A model generated the notes under the pieces. That model was not told where the DNA came from. It ran no database searches and saw nothing but the letters and a program-made list of their open reading frames with translations. A stretch of 64,000 nucleotides of DNA from Anaerohalosphaeraceae bacterium (GTDB lineage Bacteria; Planctomycetota; Phycisphaerae; Sedimentisphaerales; UBA12454): assembly GCA_021108375.1 (NCBI GenBank), contig JAIORA010000012.1:186001-250000 (forward strand). Reading direction: 5' to 3'. Below, in pieces: positions 1 to 8,143 of this stretch (positions are counted from its first letter, which is position 1; every line of letters begins with the position of its first letter). A program made the position numbers and the translations under genes.

Positions 1-1154
1 GAATGTCGTTGAGATTGGCATTTGCGGCTGCAATTAATGTCGATCCGGATATTATGATTGTAGATGAGGCATTGGCGGTTGGTGACGCAAAATTTCAACA
101 TAAATGTTTTCAGAAATTCCTCGAATTCCAGAGGCTTGGTAAAACAATCATTATCGTGAGTCATGATATAAATGCTGTTATTAAACACTGCGATAAAGCG
201 GTGTTATTAGACGGTGGCCAAATACTAGCAGAAGGTAAGCCAGCAACGATAGCAAATTATTATACAGACCTACTGTTCACAGGAAAACTCTCAGGATACT
301 CGGCGCAGCCACAGTTACTCGAATCCGACTACAGGGGTTTTAATATCGTCCATTATAAGGACAAATACTATGGTGTTTTAATGGCCCTTGGACAGATCGA
401 TTTTAACAGTCTTACTCCGGAGCAGGTGCAGGAATATGTCGAAGCGGGCAGATGTGTAACAGCAACATCTTTCGAGCAGGTAAAATGTCTTGTTGATGAA
501 CTGAAGGGCAGGAATGGTGAAAACGCAAACTTGTCCGACTCTACGAGAAAGGAACAGACCGAGTTGAAAAAATTTCTTGAAGATATAAATTTGGTGGATA
601 ATTGTGCTAAACGTAAAAGTTATAACAAAAATGAATACCGTCAGAAATATGGAAAAGCAGAGATAATAGATTATCTGATAATATCTGCTGAAGGTATGTG
701 CGATCCGATAATGGTTTGCTCAGGAGAGGTGATCGATATTTATATAAAAGCACGGTTCGACAAAGATGTCAAGTTTCCACTATTCGGGTTCTCACTAAAG
801 ACAGTTGATGGGCTACTTCTGTATGCGATGAACAACTTCTTTACGAAATCATGGTTGCAGACAGCAAAAGAGTCTGATGTTCTCGTGGTAAGGTTCTCAG
901 TGAAGATGATAGCGGCTGCGGGAGATGTTTTTGTCGATATGGGAGTCGATGAACCATGGGATAAAATAAATAATGGTGAATCCATCGGCAGGCAATGTGC
1001 GTATGATTCGCTGGATCGGAGGTGTAGTATCGCTCATCTTATGATACAGGAAAATAATTGGTTTCACGGCCTTGCTGATTTTGAAGCAGTCTGTCAGGAA
1101 GTTGTAAGAAATGGTAAGGAAACGGTTAAATTTTCAGAGGTACCAGTAGTATGA
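1..1154 (+). CDS. Wzt-type polysaccharide ABC exporter ATPase with inserted shared module (5' end outside window)
   Basis: This is the ATP-hydrolysing subunit of an ABC exporter that moves a finished, lipid-linked glycan across the inner membrane. The visible part starts in the ABC signature region (G-MSLRLAFA; the Gly codon is split by the window edge). It continues with Walker B and D-loop (IMIVDEALAVGD) and the switch histidine (IIIVSHD). The C-terminal part (about 215-340) resembles the Wzt carbohydrate-recognition domain (IDIYIKARF, FPLFGFSLKT). Between the two domains, at about residues 104-168, sits one copy of the module shared with the next four proteins. The stop overlaps the next start in ATGA. 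The nucleotide-binding domain and overall class are clear; the polymer exported is unknown. Confidence 0.85.
   Translation, partial: MSLRLAFAAAINVDPDIMIVDEALAVGDAKFQHKCFQKFLEFQRLGKTIIIVSHDINAVIKHCDKAVLLDGGQILAEGKPATIANYYTDLLFTGKLSGYSAQPQLLESDYRGFNIVHYKDKYYGVLMALGQIDFNSLTPEQVQEYVEAGRCVTATSFEQVKCLVDELKGRNGENANLSDSTRKEQTELKKFLEDINLVDNCAKRKSYNKNEYRQKYGKAEIIDYLIISAEGMCDPIMVCSGEVIDIYIKARFDKDVKFPLFGFSLKTVDGLLLYAMNNFFTKSWLQTAKESDVLVVRFSVKMIAAAGDVFVDMGVDEPWDKINNGESIGRQCAYDSLDRRCSIAHLMIQENNWFHGLADFEAVCQEVVRNGKETVKFSEVPVV
312..506 (+). repeat. Shared module copy 1 (in ABC ATPase)
   Basis: First of ten copies of a protein module of about 60 residues. The core reads YRGFNIVHYKDKYYGVLMAL, then GQIDF, then a spacer with EYVEAGRCV and a closing amphipathic helix (FEQVKCLVDEL). 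It lies in the linker between ATPase and C-terminal domain. I know no family name for it. Confidence 0.8.
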
Positions 1155-3556
1155 AAGACAGTATTCTTCGCGAGACGCTGAATTATTATGAAGATGTTAC
1201 TTCGGTATACGAAGCTACTGGGTACAGGAAAACTTATGAGCTTAACGCATTTTGGTCCCGTGAAAATATGCAGAGTATGACCAAGATACTTAATAACAGC
1301 AAAACAGCACGAGAGGCAGTACATTCTGTTCAGAGAACTTGGATGTTCTCGGTGAATGTTTCAAACCCGGTCAAGAAAAGAGCGGTAGACTGGTTACTTG
1401 ATGAGCAGGCCAAAAGAGGAATTGATATATTTTCCATGAGTGAAGCGATTGCTGAATCACCATTTTCTGAACCACAAAACAATGTTGTTAGAAAAAATAG
1501 GATTCTTACACCGGATTTCCTACGGGCGGTTAACGTTGTATGCGAACTTAAAAAATACTGCCAATTTGAAAAACCAAAACTACGCATAATTGAACTAGGC
1601 GCGGGTTGTGGTCATCTGGCAAGGGCCATAAGGTTGTCTGCTCCCAAGAGTCTTTCTTATGTTATTGTCGATATCCCTGAGACGCTGTGTTTTTCATATA
1701 TGTTCCTTAAGCTGAATTTCCCTCAGTCCAAGAGCATTTTTATTACTCATGAAAAACAATTACAGGGCTTATCTGTTGACGATTTCGATTATATTTTTGT
1801 CCCGACTAAATTTGCTGAAGGAATTCTTGAAAACGAATTCGATATATTTATCAACACTGCCTCATTTGGTGAGATGAAAAATTCTGTTCTTCACTATTGG
1901 ATGGACTTTATTCAGAATAAACTTATTGCCAAGTATATATTTACACTAAATCGGTATCTAAATACGATAAGAACAGATGGAAGTATGGACTGGCGATTAG
2001 ATGAAAACGAATGTTCTCTGCTGTATGGGCCGGGTCTTGAGATACTCAACTGGGAACTAGAGCCACCATTTACCAGATGTCCTTATATCGATACAATCAT
2101 TGCAAGATATGTGGAAATAGTCGCAAGGAAAACTAAAACAGCTTCACACCAGGAGAACAAAAAAAAGGCAGCCGCACTATTATCAGAGGTTATAGACCAA
2201 GATTGGGTTAGGCTTGAGAAAACTTTCGATGAGGTGATGACCAGCAGGGACAATATCCTTGTTAACGATATGACAATGGACGGAACGTTGTTTAAGTTGT
2301 GGGAATCTATTCGCCTTTGTCCGGATGAAAATAATCTTGCTTTGATACTTAAGTATCTGGAAATTCTTAACAGAAGACAGGGTGTCGAATTCGAAGAAAC
2401 CTATTACTATGAAGATTTGTTCAGAGAGTTTTTTGTAAGCAACGACAATAATGAGCTTGCTAAAATATACAGTTCTATTGAAGCGAGACGATGTTACGGA
2501 AAATCTTTCCCACAACTGAAACCAAAGATATCACAGGCAGTTTTTGGGCGGCCACAGTTGGTTCAGCAAGATTGTCGTGGTTTCAATATTATCAGGTATG
2601 GAACAAAATATTATGCTTTGGCTAGTGATATAGGACCGGTTGATATGGCTACTATAGAGGATGAAAAGCTGATTGAGTACCAAAGGGCTGGAAAATGTTT
2701 TGTCGAAAGGTCTCCTGTTGGTCTCAAAGCAACTCTGGATTACAATATTCCAGAATTGCTCTACGAAAATTGTAACGGATTCAACGTCGTCAAATATAAA
2801 AACAGGTTTTATGCCATAGCACAGTCTATAGGATCGGTGGATATAACCATGCTTGGCGATGGGAAAATGGATGAATATTGTAAAACTGGCAAGTGTTTTG
2901 TCGAGGATTCCTTTCAGAAAATAAGGCTTGTTATCAACAGGCAGCCTGACGGCGATAAGCTCGATCAGAGACATGCAGAAATCAAACAGCTTCAAAAGGA
3001 AATTGATATTGGTTTAGAACAGATTGTTAAATTGAAAAGTGAACATAAAAAAGCACTGTCTGAGTTGGCGTTACGTGGTAAGGTGATTACTAATCTCCAA
3101 GATGAGCTGGAAAATGTCAGGACACAAATGGAAATGACGATTGTTGGTCTGAAAAACGAGTTTGAAAGTATACAGTCTGAATTGGCATTACGCGATGAAA
3201 AGATTATTAGCCTCAAAGATAATCTGAAAAACATCAGAACGCAAACTGAAACAACGATTGCTGGTCTGAAAAACGAGCTTGAAAGTATACAGTCTGAATT
3301 GGCATTACGCGATGAAAAGATTGTTAGCCTCAAAGATAATCTGAAAAACATCAGAACGCAAACTGAAACAACGATTGCTGGTCTGGAGCAGGGGTATAAA
3401 CATCGCTGTAGTGAATATGAGGTGTTGGCGAAGGATTTCGAGAAACAATCTGATTATTTGCAGGAAGTTTTGAGCAAGTGTTCGAGATTAGAATCGAGAG
3501 GCCTTCGGGGAATAGTATCGGATAAATTTAAAAACAGGTTCAGTAGAAAAGATTGA
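1151..3556 (+). CDS. Putative sugar O-methyltransferase with two shared modules and a repetitive coiled coil
   Basis: An 801-residue protein. Residues about 1-330 look like a putative sugar O-methyltransferase, with the SAM-binding glycine motif IIELGAGCGHLA at 146-157 followed by VIVDIPE, so it probably methylates a sugar of the exported glycan. Residues 330-460 are helical and unassigned. Two copies of the shared module follow at about 469-530 and 536-596. Residues 600-780 form a long coiled coil built of three 39-residue units, the last two almost identical. Some Gram-negative export systems use a methyltransferase with a coiled coil as chain-length ruler (WbdD is the studied case), so a terminator or ruler role is plausible but inferred. 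The start overlaps the previous stop by 4 bases. Confidence 0.75.
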   Translation: MKDSILRETLNYYEDVTSVYEATGYRKTYELNAFWSRENMQSMTKILNNSKTAREAVHSVQRTWMFSVNVSNPVKKRAVDWLLDEQAKRGIDIFSMSEAIAESPFSEPQNNVVRKNRILTPDFLRAVNVVCELKKYCQFEKPKLRIIELGAGCGHLARAIRLSAPKSLSYVIVDIPETLCFSYMFLKLNFPQSKSIFITHEKQLQGLSVDDFDYIFVPTKFAEGILENEFDIFINTASFGEMKNSVLHYWMDFIQNKLIAKYIFTLNRYLNTIRTDGSMDWRLDENECSLLYGPGLEILNWELEPPFTRCPYIDTIIARYVEIVARKTKTASHQENKKKAAALLSEVIDQDWVRLEKTFDEVMTSRDNILVNDMTMDGTLFKLWESIRLCPDENNLALILKYLEILNRRQGVEFEETYYYEDLFREFFVSNDNNELAKIYSSIEARRCYGKSFPQLKPKISQAVFGRPQLVQQDCRGFNIIRYGTKYYALASDIGPVDMATIEDEKLIEYQRAGKCFVERSPVGLKATLDYNIPELLYENCNGFNVVKYKNRFYAIAQSIGSVDITMLGDGKMDEYCKTGKCFVEDSFQKIRLVINRQPDGDKLDQRHAEIKQLQKEIDIGLEQIVKLKSEHKKALSELALRGKVITNLQDELENVRTQMEMTIVGLKNEFESIQSELALRDEKIISLKDNLKNIRTQTETTIAGLKNELESIQSELALRDEKIVSLKDNLKNIRTQTETTIAGLEQGYKHRCSEYEVLAKDFEKQSDYLQEVLSKCSRLESRGLRGIVSDKFKNRFSRKD
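2555..2740 (+). repeat. Shared module copy 2 (methyltransferase, first)
   Basis: Core CRGFNIIRYGTKYYALASDI then GPVDM, spacer with EYQRAGKCFVE and a closing helix. Its spacer matches copy 1 (AGRCV/AGKCF), which marks a sub-type of the module. Confidence 0.8.
2756..2938 (+). repeat. Shared module copy 3 (methyltransferase, second)
   Basis: Core CNGFNVVKYKNRFYAIAQSI then GSVDI, spacer EYCKTGKCFVED and closing helix. Directly follows copy 2 after a five-residue linker. Confidence 0.8.
3032..3382 (+). repeat. 117-bp in-frame tandem repeat encoding coiled coil
   Basis: Three in-frame units of 117 bases (39 residues) run from codon 628 to 744 of the methyltransferase. Units 2 and 3 differ by only a few bases over their whole length. 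Unit 1 is diverged. The encoded units carry SELALRDEKI and LKDNLKNIRTQTE. Confidence 0.85.
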
Positions 3557-3590
3557 ACCTGATAACCGAATATAATCAAGAGAGATAAAG

Positions 3591-5063
3591 ATGCATATCC
3601 AGGATTTGCAAGAGCCGGAACTGGTGGAGATAGAACCTGTCCACAACTGCAATTTGCGTTGCCTAATGTGCCATGTCAGAGACGAGAAGCTGACAAACAC
3701 GAAACTCGATATCAGCTGTTTTAGGCATCTTAACGGAATAGAAGGTAAATGGGTACTGCTGGGCTCTGGGTATGAACCTTTTATGCATCCTGATATAGTT
3801 AAGATTATTCAACGACTGAGCGAACTTGGGGCTAATATCGATCTGACGACCAACGGAACATTGCTGAACCCAAAGACGGTCTCGGCAATCACAGGTGCTA
3901 ACTTTAAGAACGTCTCTTTCTCCGTGGATGGAGTAAGCAGAAAAACATATGAAACGATACGGCTTAATGCCTGCTTTGATAGCACGATAGAAAATATAGC
4001 AAACTTTAGGCAGCAGATGAAAGACTGCTACTGCGCGATTAATTATACCGTATCCAAAATAAATCTGAATGAAGTATCAGATGCGGTGGATTTTTTTGAG
4101 GAAAAAGGTTTTAATCATCTCGGCTTTATCAGTATGGTGGTCAGATCGGAGAGTGGTGATGTCAAAAAACTATCCACAGAAAAAGACTTGGCTGAGTATG
4201 TTCGCCAGTTGGATGAAGCAGCACAGAAGATTATTAACGGTAAATACAGGATAACAATCTCTTCACCACTTTTTTTACACAATGACTATCTGTCTGAAAA
4301 ATACAAAGCTAATCTTTTGGATACTACGCTTAAATCAAATAATGAGTACGCAAAGGTACCTTTTAATCCGCGTAACAGTTTTCAAACCGGCTCTTTCGCC
4401 GGAATGAAGATAGACTGCCGTTCCCCATTCGTCTTTGCAAGAATACTCTACGATGGAACAGTTCTGCTCTGTAATAAATTTGACATAGGCAGTATATATC
4501 AGGATAGCCTGCGGGACATTTGGTATTCTGGTCGGGCAAATTTTGTACGTAGACTAATAATGGAAAATCCCAGAATATGCAAATCGTGCGATTATTACCG
4601 CTTCTGTCTCAGGGCAGATGAACTGGATTATACCAAAAAAGAAACACATTATGCTGAAAACATATCTGGAAATGACAACCCCATTCTCATAGAAGGATAT
4701 AAAGATTATAATATCGTTCTGTGGCAAAATAAATATTATTCTATACATCGTGCGCTGGGCAGTATAGGGATAGAAATGTTCCTTGCTGAATTCAACAAAG
4801 TAGAGGGTGTTGTAGTCGCTAGCACTATCGAGGAGAGCAGAAAAGCTATTGATGAGATGATAGCCAAATCTACTTATCCACAGCCGATACTGGTCAATAC
4901 ACACAAAAGACATAATATCATTTCCTTCGTTGATAAATATTTCGCGATACCTCAATCACTGGGCAAAATAGAGGTTGCTCAAATGGGTTATCATGCTTCT
5001 ATCATAAAATGTGATTCCATTAACGGACTTAAAGAGTTGGTCGACAACAAGATTAAAAGATAA
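3591..5063 (+). CDS. Radical SAM/SPASM protein with two shared modules
   Basis: A 490-residue radical SAM enzyme. The 4Fe-4S/SAM motif CNLRCLMC (Cys20, 24, 27) is at the N-terminus. A C-terminal SPASM-like cysteine set (about residues 285-340: CRSPF, LLCNKF, CKSCDYYRFC) suggests auxiliary iron-sulfur clusters. Two copies of the shared module are appended at about 364-424 and 432-488. In a glycan cluster such an enzyme could epimerise, dehydrate or oxidise a sugar, but the substrate cannot be read from the sequence; peptide-modifying SPASM enzymes look similar and no precursor peptide gene is seen nearby. It begins 34 bases after the methyltransferase, with an AGAGAGATAAAG ribosome-binding stretch, and stops 2 bases before the next gene. 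Confidence 0.8.
   Translation: MHIQDLQEPELVEIEPVHNCNLRCLMCHVRDEKLTNTKLDISCFRHLNGIEGKWVLLGSGYEPFMHPDIVKIIQRLSELGANIDLTTNGTLLNPKTVSAITGANFKNVSFSVDGVSRKTYETIRLNACFDSTIENIANFRQQMKDCYCAINYTVSKINLNEVSDAVDFFEEKGFNHLGFISMVVRSESGDVKKLSTEKDLAEYVRQLDEAAQKIINGKYRITISSPLFLHNDYLSEKYKANLLDTTLKSNNEYAKVPFNPRNSFQTGSFAGMKIDCRSPFVFARILYDGTVLLCNKFDIGSIYQDSLRDIWYSGRANFVRRLIMENPRICKSCDYYRFCLRADELDYTKKETHYAENISGNDNPILIEGYKDYNIVLWQNKYYSIHRALGSIGIEMFLAEFNKVEGVVVASTIEESRKAIDEMIAKSTYPQPILVNTHKRHNIISFVDKYFAIPQSLGKIEVAQMGYHASIIKCDSINGLKELVDNKIKR
4680..4862 (+). repeat. Shared module copy 4 (radical SAM, first)
   Basis: Core YKDYNIVLWQNKYYSIHRAL then GSIGIE, spacer with GVVVAST and a closing helix (EESRKAIDEM). One of the more diverged copies. 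Confidence 0.75.
4884..5054 (+). repeat. Shared module copy 5 (radical SAM, second)
   Basis: Core KRHNIISFVDKYFAIPQSLG then KIEV, spacer IIKCDS and closing helix (GLKELVD). It forms the extreme C-terminus of the protein. Confidence 0.75.
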
Positions 5064-5065
5064 TT

Positions 5066-8000
5066 ATGGAAATTTTATTAAAAAACGAACGGATAGCCAA
5101 CCCGCAAGTCAGCATAATATTGCTTGATTGGTCATGTAGAGAGAGCTTTCATTCGCTATGTTATCTGAATAGGCAGACAGTACCAAGGCATAGCTACGAG
5201 ATAATGTGGATCGAATATTATGGTCTGCGGTCTCCACAAATTAGAACAATGCTCGCAAAAAAAGATAAAGAGCCAATCATTGATCAGTGGATAGTAATGG
5301 ATATGCCTGATGATACCTATTACCACAAGCATCTGATGTATAATATCGGGATCGTTAAAAGCAGGGGGCAGATTGTTGTTATTTGTGATTCGGATGCAAT
5401 ATATAGTCCAACTTTCATAGAGAGTATTATAAAATCTTTTCAGACAGATATGGGTATTGTGTTGCACATGGATCAGGTACGGAATACAAATAAAAAGTTT
5501 TACCCCTTTAGTTATCCGAAAACAAAAAAACTGTTCGGAAAAGGTTGCGTAAACTTCAGAGATGGTAAAACCACAGGCCTATGGGATAAAACGGATCCAA
5601 TGCATAGTCGCAACTACGGAGCGTGCATGGCAGCGGAGCGAAAAACTCTTATCGATATCGGTGGTGCAGATGAGCATATAGATTTTCTCGGACATGTGTG
5701 CGGGCCGTATGATATGACTTTTCGGCTTAAAAATTTCGGGAAGAAAGAAGTGTGGCATGAAAGAGAATTCCTCTATCATACGTGGCATCCAGGCCAATCC
5801 GGAGATGCTAATTATGTCGGGCCACACGATGGGAAACTCCTGTCGACACGGGCTCTTGAGGCCATTGAGAGTGGACGGGTAGAGCCTGTTGTGGAAAATG
5901 AGACGATAAGGGCATTACGCACAAATTCACAACCGATGCATGAAAAACTTATAAATCCGCAGTACTTGGAAATCTTCAATCACCAACAAATAACAAAAAA
6001 GTGGAAAATGCAAATATGGCATGACCATGAACTTATCTGTCACTATAAAGATTACAATGTTATCCAGTACAAGAATGAATTTTATGGTGTACCAGCTTTT
6101 CTGGAACTTAGTGGACTGGATAAAGAAATTGATATCGAAATTGCAGGAAAGAGCCATCCGACAATACTGGCAGGTAAAAATAAACGTTCTGTTCTCAAGC
6201 AGATTAAAAAGTTTGACAAATCAACATTGGTTCCAAAAATCATCGATTGTTATAATGATTTTAATATCGTCAAGTATGGAAAGAGAATCTATGGTTTGCC
6301 TATAAAAATGGCTGGTGGTACGGATTTTCACGATCCGCAACAGCGGCAAAGGGTTAAGGATATATCAGCCGATACACTTGAAGGTGTCAGGAAAATCGTT
6401 GATAGAACCGACCGATCCCTTTACTATCCTATCATGCTGAAAGCGTATAAAGGACACAATATTATAAGATTTCAAGGCCAAGTGTATGGCATCCCTGAAA
6501 GTATAGGCAAAGTGGATATTTATGACAGCCAGTCACTCAACAGAGAAGAAATACTGGTAGCAGACACGGTAGAAGCTATTAAAGAAATGATTGATATGCC
6601 ATATGGACTTTTTCCAGAAACACGTGAGCATGTTAGGAAAATCATATCCAACAACAGTCGTTTCAGATGTAGAGAATATTTGCTGTATGAGTATAAGAAA
6701 CACAATATAATCAGATATGATGGCCGTTATTATGCGGTTCCACAGTCGATAGGTAACGTTGATTTCTCCGATGAAAAACAAAAATCACATCCAGAAATTA
6801 TTTCAGCGGATAATTGTGAAGAGATTAGGCCTCAAATTGACAGGCTTGAAAACACTGTACCGATAGAGTATCTGGGCTGGCTACCTCCGTTCCAAAAGTT
6901 TGGCAATTGTGGCTTTCATCCGCAGTTTGCGCATATCAAAATCCCGCCACAGGGCTATCGGTTCACATATTCACAGCCGAGGTCGGATGATGGCTCGGCC
7001 AAGAAGACAATACGATTGAGGATAAAGTTTCTCTGCAAATTAATGTTGCTTGCGATAGCTACCCTGAAACTCACCATATCAGCTTTGACCAAGGGAGCAA
7101 AGTGGCATTATATCAGGCACTTTATAAGAACTAGGGATATCAGCTCTCAACTTCTTATTCCGAGGAAGACGAAACTGCTTTTCCTGCCCTCAGTTCCATA
7201 TACGCTTGGACTCAGACGCTGGGTGATCGAAATAGAAGACCCTATATCATTGCTATTTCCGTTTGTGCATAATGGCCAGACCAGCTCGGAAGGGTTCGAC
7301 AAATCGCCTTATTTTCCTATATTCAAGGCTCTGTTAGAATCTAAAAACTGTAAAAATATTATCACGCACGTTAAATCGACCGCGGAAAATCTGCCAAAAC
7401 TTTTCCAAAGCTCGAAACTTGCCGACAAGATTGAATATATTCCTATAGGGATTAAATTGCCTGCTGTCTATCGTCAGATGAAGGTTGGTAACGACAAGGT
7501 CAGGATGTTATTCAACAATTCGTTTCATCAGGATCCCAGAAGTTTCTTCATAAGAGGTGGACTCGATGTGTTAAGTGCGTTCGATAAACTACATAAGATT
7601 CATCCTGAGACACACTTGATAATTAGAACGGCTTTACCAGAGATTGATGACCGGTATATGGAAATTATTGAACGAAATCAGGTTGAGTTGATAGATTCCT
7701 TCCTTCCCGTTGATGAATGGGAATCGCTTATGTCAAGTTCGGATATATATCTGCTTCCTTCTGATCGGATACATGTTATCTCAACGCTGGAAGCAATGTC
7801 CTATGGGTTGGCGGTCGTGGTAAGTGATGGATGGGGGGTGCAGGATTATATTGAGCATGAACGAAACGGAATAGTTGTTAAAGGGCGTTACGGCAAGGTA
7901 ACATGGATGGATGAAAAGACTGGTATGCTCTGTGAAGATTATGAGATTATGCGAAGTGAAGACACCGCTGTTGTTAAAGAGATGACTGAAATATTGGATT

Positions 8001-8143
8001 CTCTGGTCGAAGACAAACAATTGCGGAATCGCCTTGGCACAACGGCAAGGGAGGATGTGAAGAATAAATACAATCTGAAAAATTGGAATAAAGAACTCAA
8101 AAAAGTGTTTGACAGAATTATGGCTGAAGAGATAAAAAAATGA
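5066..8143 (+). CDS. Two-domain glycosyltransferase (GT2 plus GT4-like) joined by four shared modules
   Basis: A 1025-residue protein. Residues 14-260 form a GT-A glycosyltransferase of family 2 type: VSIILLDWSC opens the domain, CDSDAIY (107-113) is the metal-binding DxD region, and YGACMA plus GPYDMTFR follow. Four shared modules occupy about 321-382, 389-447, 454-511 and 537-592. Residues about 700-1020 look like a GT-B fold of family 4, with STLEAMSYGLAVVVSDGWG and a donor-site glutamate near 909. A hydrophobic stretch near 655-672 could contact the membrane. It should add two sugars to the growing glycan, probably at the cytoplasmic face. Its stop overlaps the next start (ATGA). Domain types are clear; donor and acceptor are unknown. 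Confidence 0.8.
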   Translation: MEILLKNERIANPQVSIILLDWSCRESFHSLCYLNRQTVPRHSYEIMWIEYYGLRSPQIRTMLAKKDKEPIIDQWIVMDMPDDTYYHKHLMYNIGIVKSRGQIVVICDSDAIYSPTFIESIIKSFQTDMGIVLHMDQVRNTNKKFYPFSYPKTKKLFGKGCVNFRDGKTTGLWDKTDPMHSRNYGACMAAERKTLIDIGGADEHIDFLGHVCGPYDMTFRLKNFGKKEVWHEREFLYHTWHPGQSGDANYVGPHDGKLLSTRALEAIESGRVEPVVENETIRALRTNSQPMHEKLINPQYLEIFNHQQITKKWKMQIWHDHELICHYKDYNVIQYKNEFYGVPAFLELSGLDKEIDIEIAGKSHPTILAGKNKRSVLKQIKKFDKSTLVPKIIDCYNDFNIVKYGKRIYGLPIKMAGGTDFHDPQQRQRVKDISADTLEGVRKIVDRTDRSLYYPIMLKAYKGHNIIRFQGQVYGIPESIGKVDIYDSQSLNREEILVADTVEAIKEMIDMPYGLFPETREHVRKIISNNSRFRCREYLLYEYKKHNIIRYDGRYYAVPQSIGNVDFSDEKQKSHPEIISADNCEEIRPQIDRLENTVPIEYLGWLPPFQKFGNCGFHPQFAHIKIPPQGYRFTYSQPRSDDGSAKKTIRLRIKFLCKLMLLAIATLKLTISALTKGAKWHYIRHFIRTRDISSQLLIPRKTKLLFLPSVPYTLGLRRWVIEIEDPISLLFPFVHNGQTSSEGFDKSPYFPIFKALLESKNCKNIITHVKSTAENLPKLFQSSKLADKIEYIPIGIKLPAVYRQMKVGNDKVRMLFNNSFHQDPRSFFIRGGLDVLSAFDKLHKIHPETHLIIRTALPEIDDRYMEIIERNQVELIDSFLPVDEWESLMSSSDIYLLPSDRIHVISTLEAMSYGLAVVVSDGWGVQDYIEHERNGIVVKGRYGKVTWMDEKTGMLCEDYEIMRSEDTAVVKEMTEILDSLVEDKQLRNRLGTTAREDVKNKYNLKNWNKELKKVFDRIMAEEIKK
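6026..6211 (+). repeat. Shared module copy 6 (double glycosyltransferase, first)
   Basis: Core YKDYNVIQYKNEFYGVPAF followed by a longer loop and a helix RSVLKQIKK. Starts right after the GT2 domain. Confidence 0.75.
6230..6406 (+). repeat. Shared module copy 7 (double glycosyltransferase, second)
   Basis: Core YNDFNIVKYGKRIYGLPIKM then a GTDFHD turn, ISADTLEGVRKIVD closing. The (A)D(T)xE-helix ending defines the second sub-type. Confidence 0.75.
6425..6598 (+). repeat. Shared module copy 8 (double glycosyltransferase, third)
   Basis: Core YKGHNIIRFQGQVYGIPESI then GKVDIYDSQ, ILVADTVEAIKEMID closing. Very close to the consensus. Confidence 0.8.
6674..6841 (+). repeat. Shared module copy 9 (double glycosyltransferase, fourth)
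   Basis: Core YKKHNIIRYDGRYYAVPQSI then GNVDFSDEK, IISADNCEEIRPQID closing. Good reference copy for a profile search. Confidence 0.8.

Noticed and set aside
2992-3351. Minus-strand frame of 119 codons over the coiled coil
   Set aside because: It is a shadow of the repetitive coiled-coil coding sequence on the plus strand.
3591-5063. RiPP (modified peptide) pathway around the SPASM enzyme
   Set aside because: No precursor peptide frame or RRE-type protein is seen nearby, and its added modules link it to the glycan enzymes.
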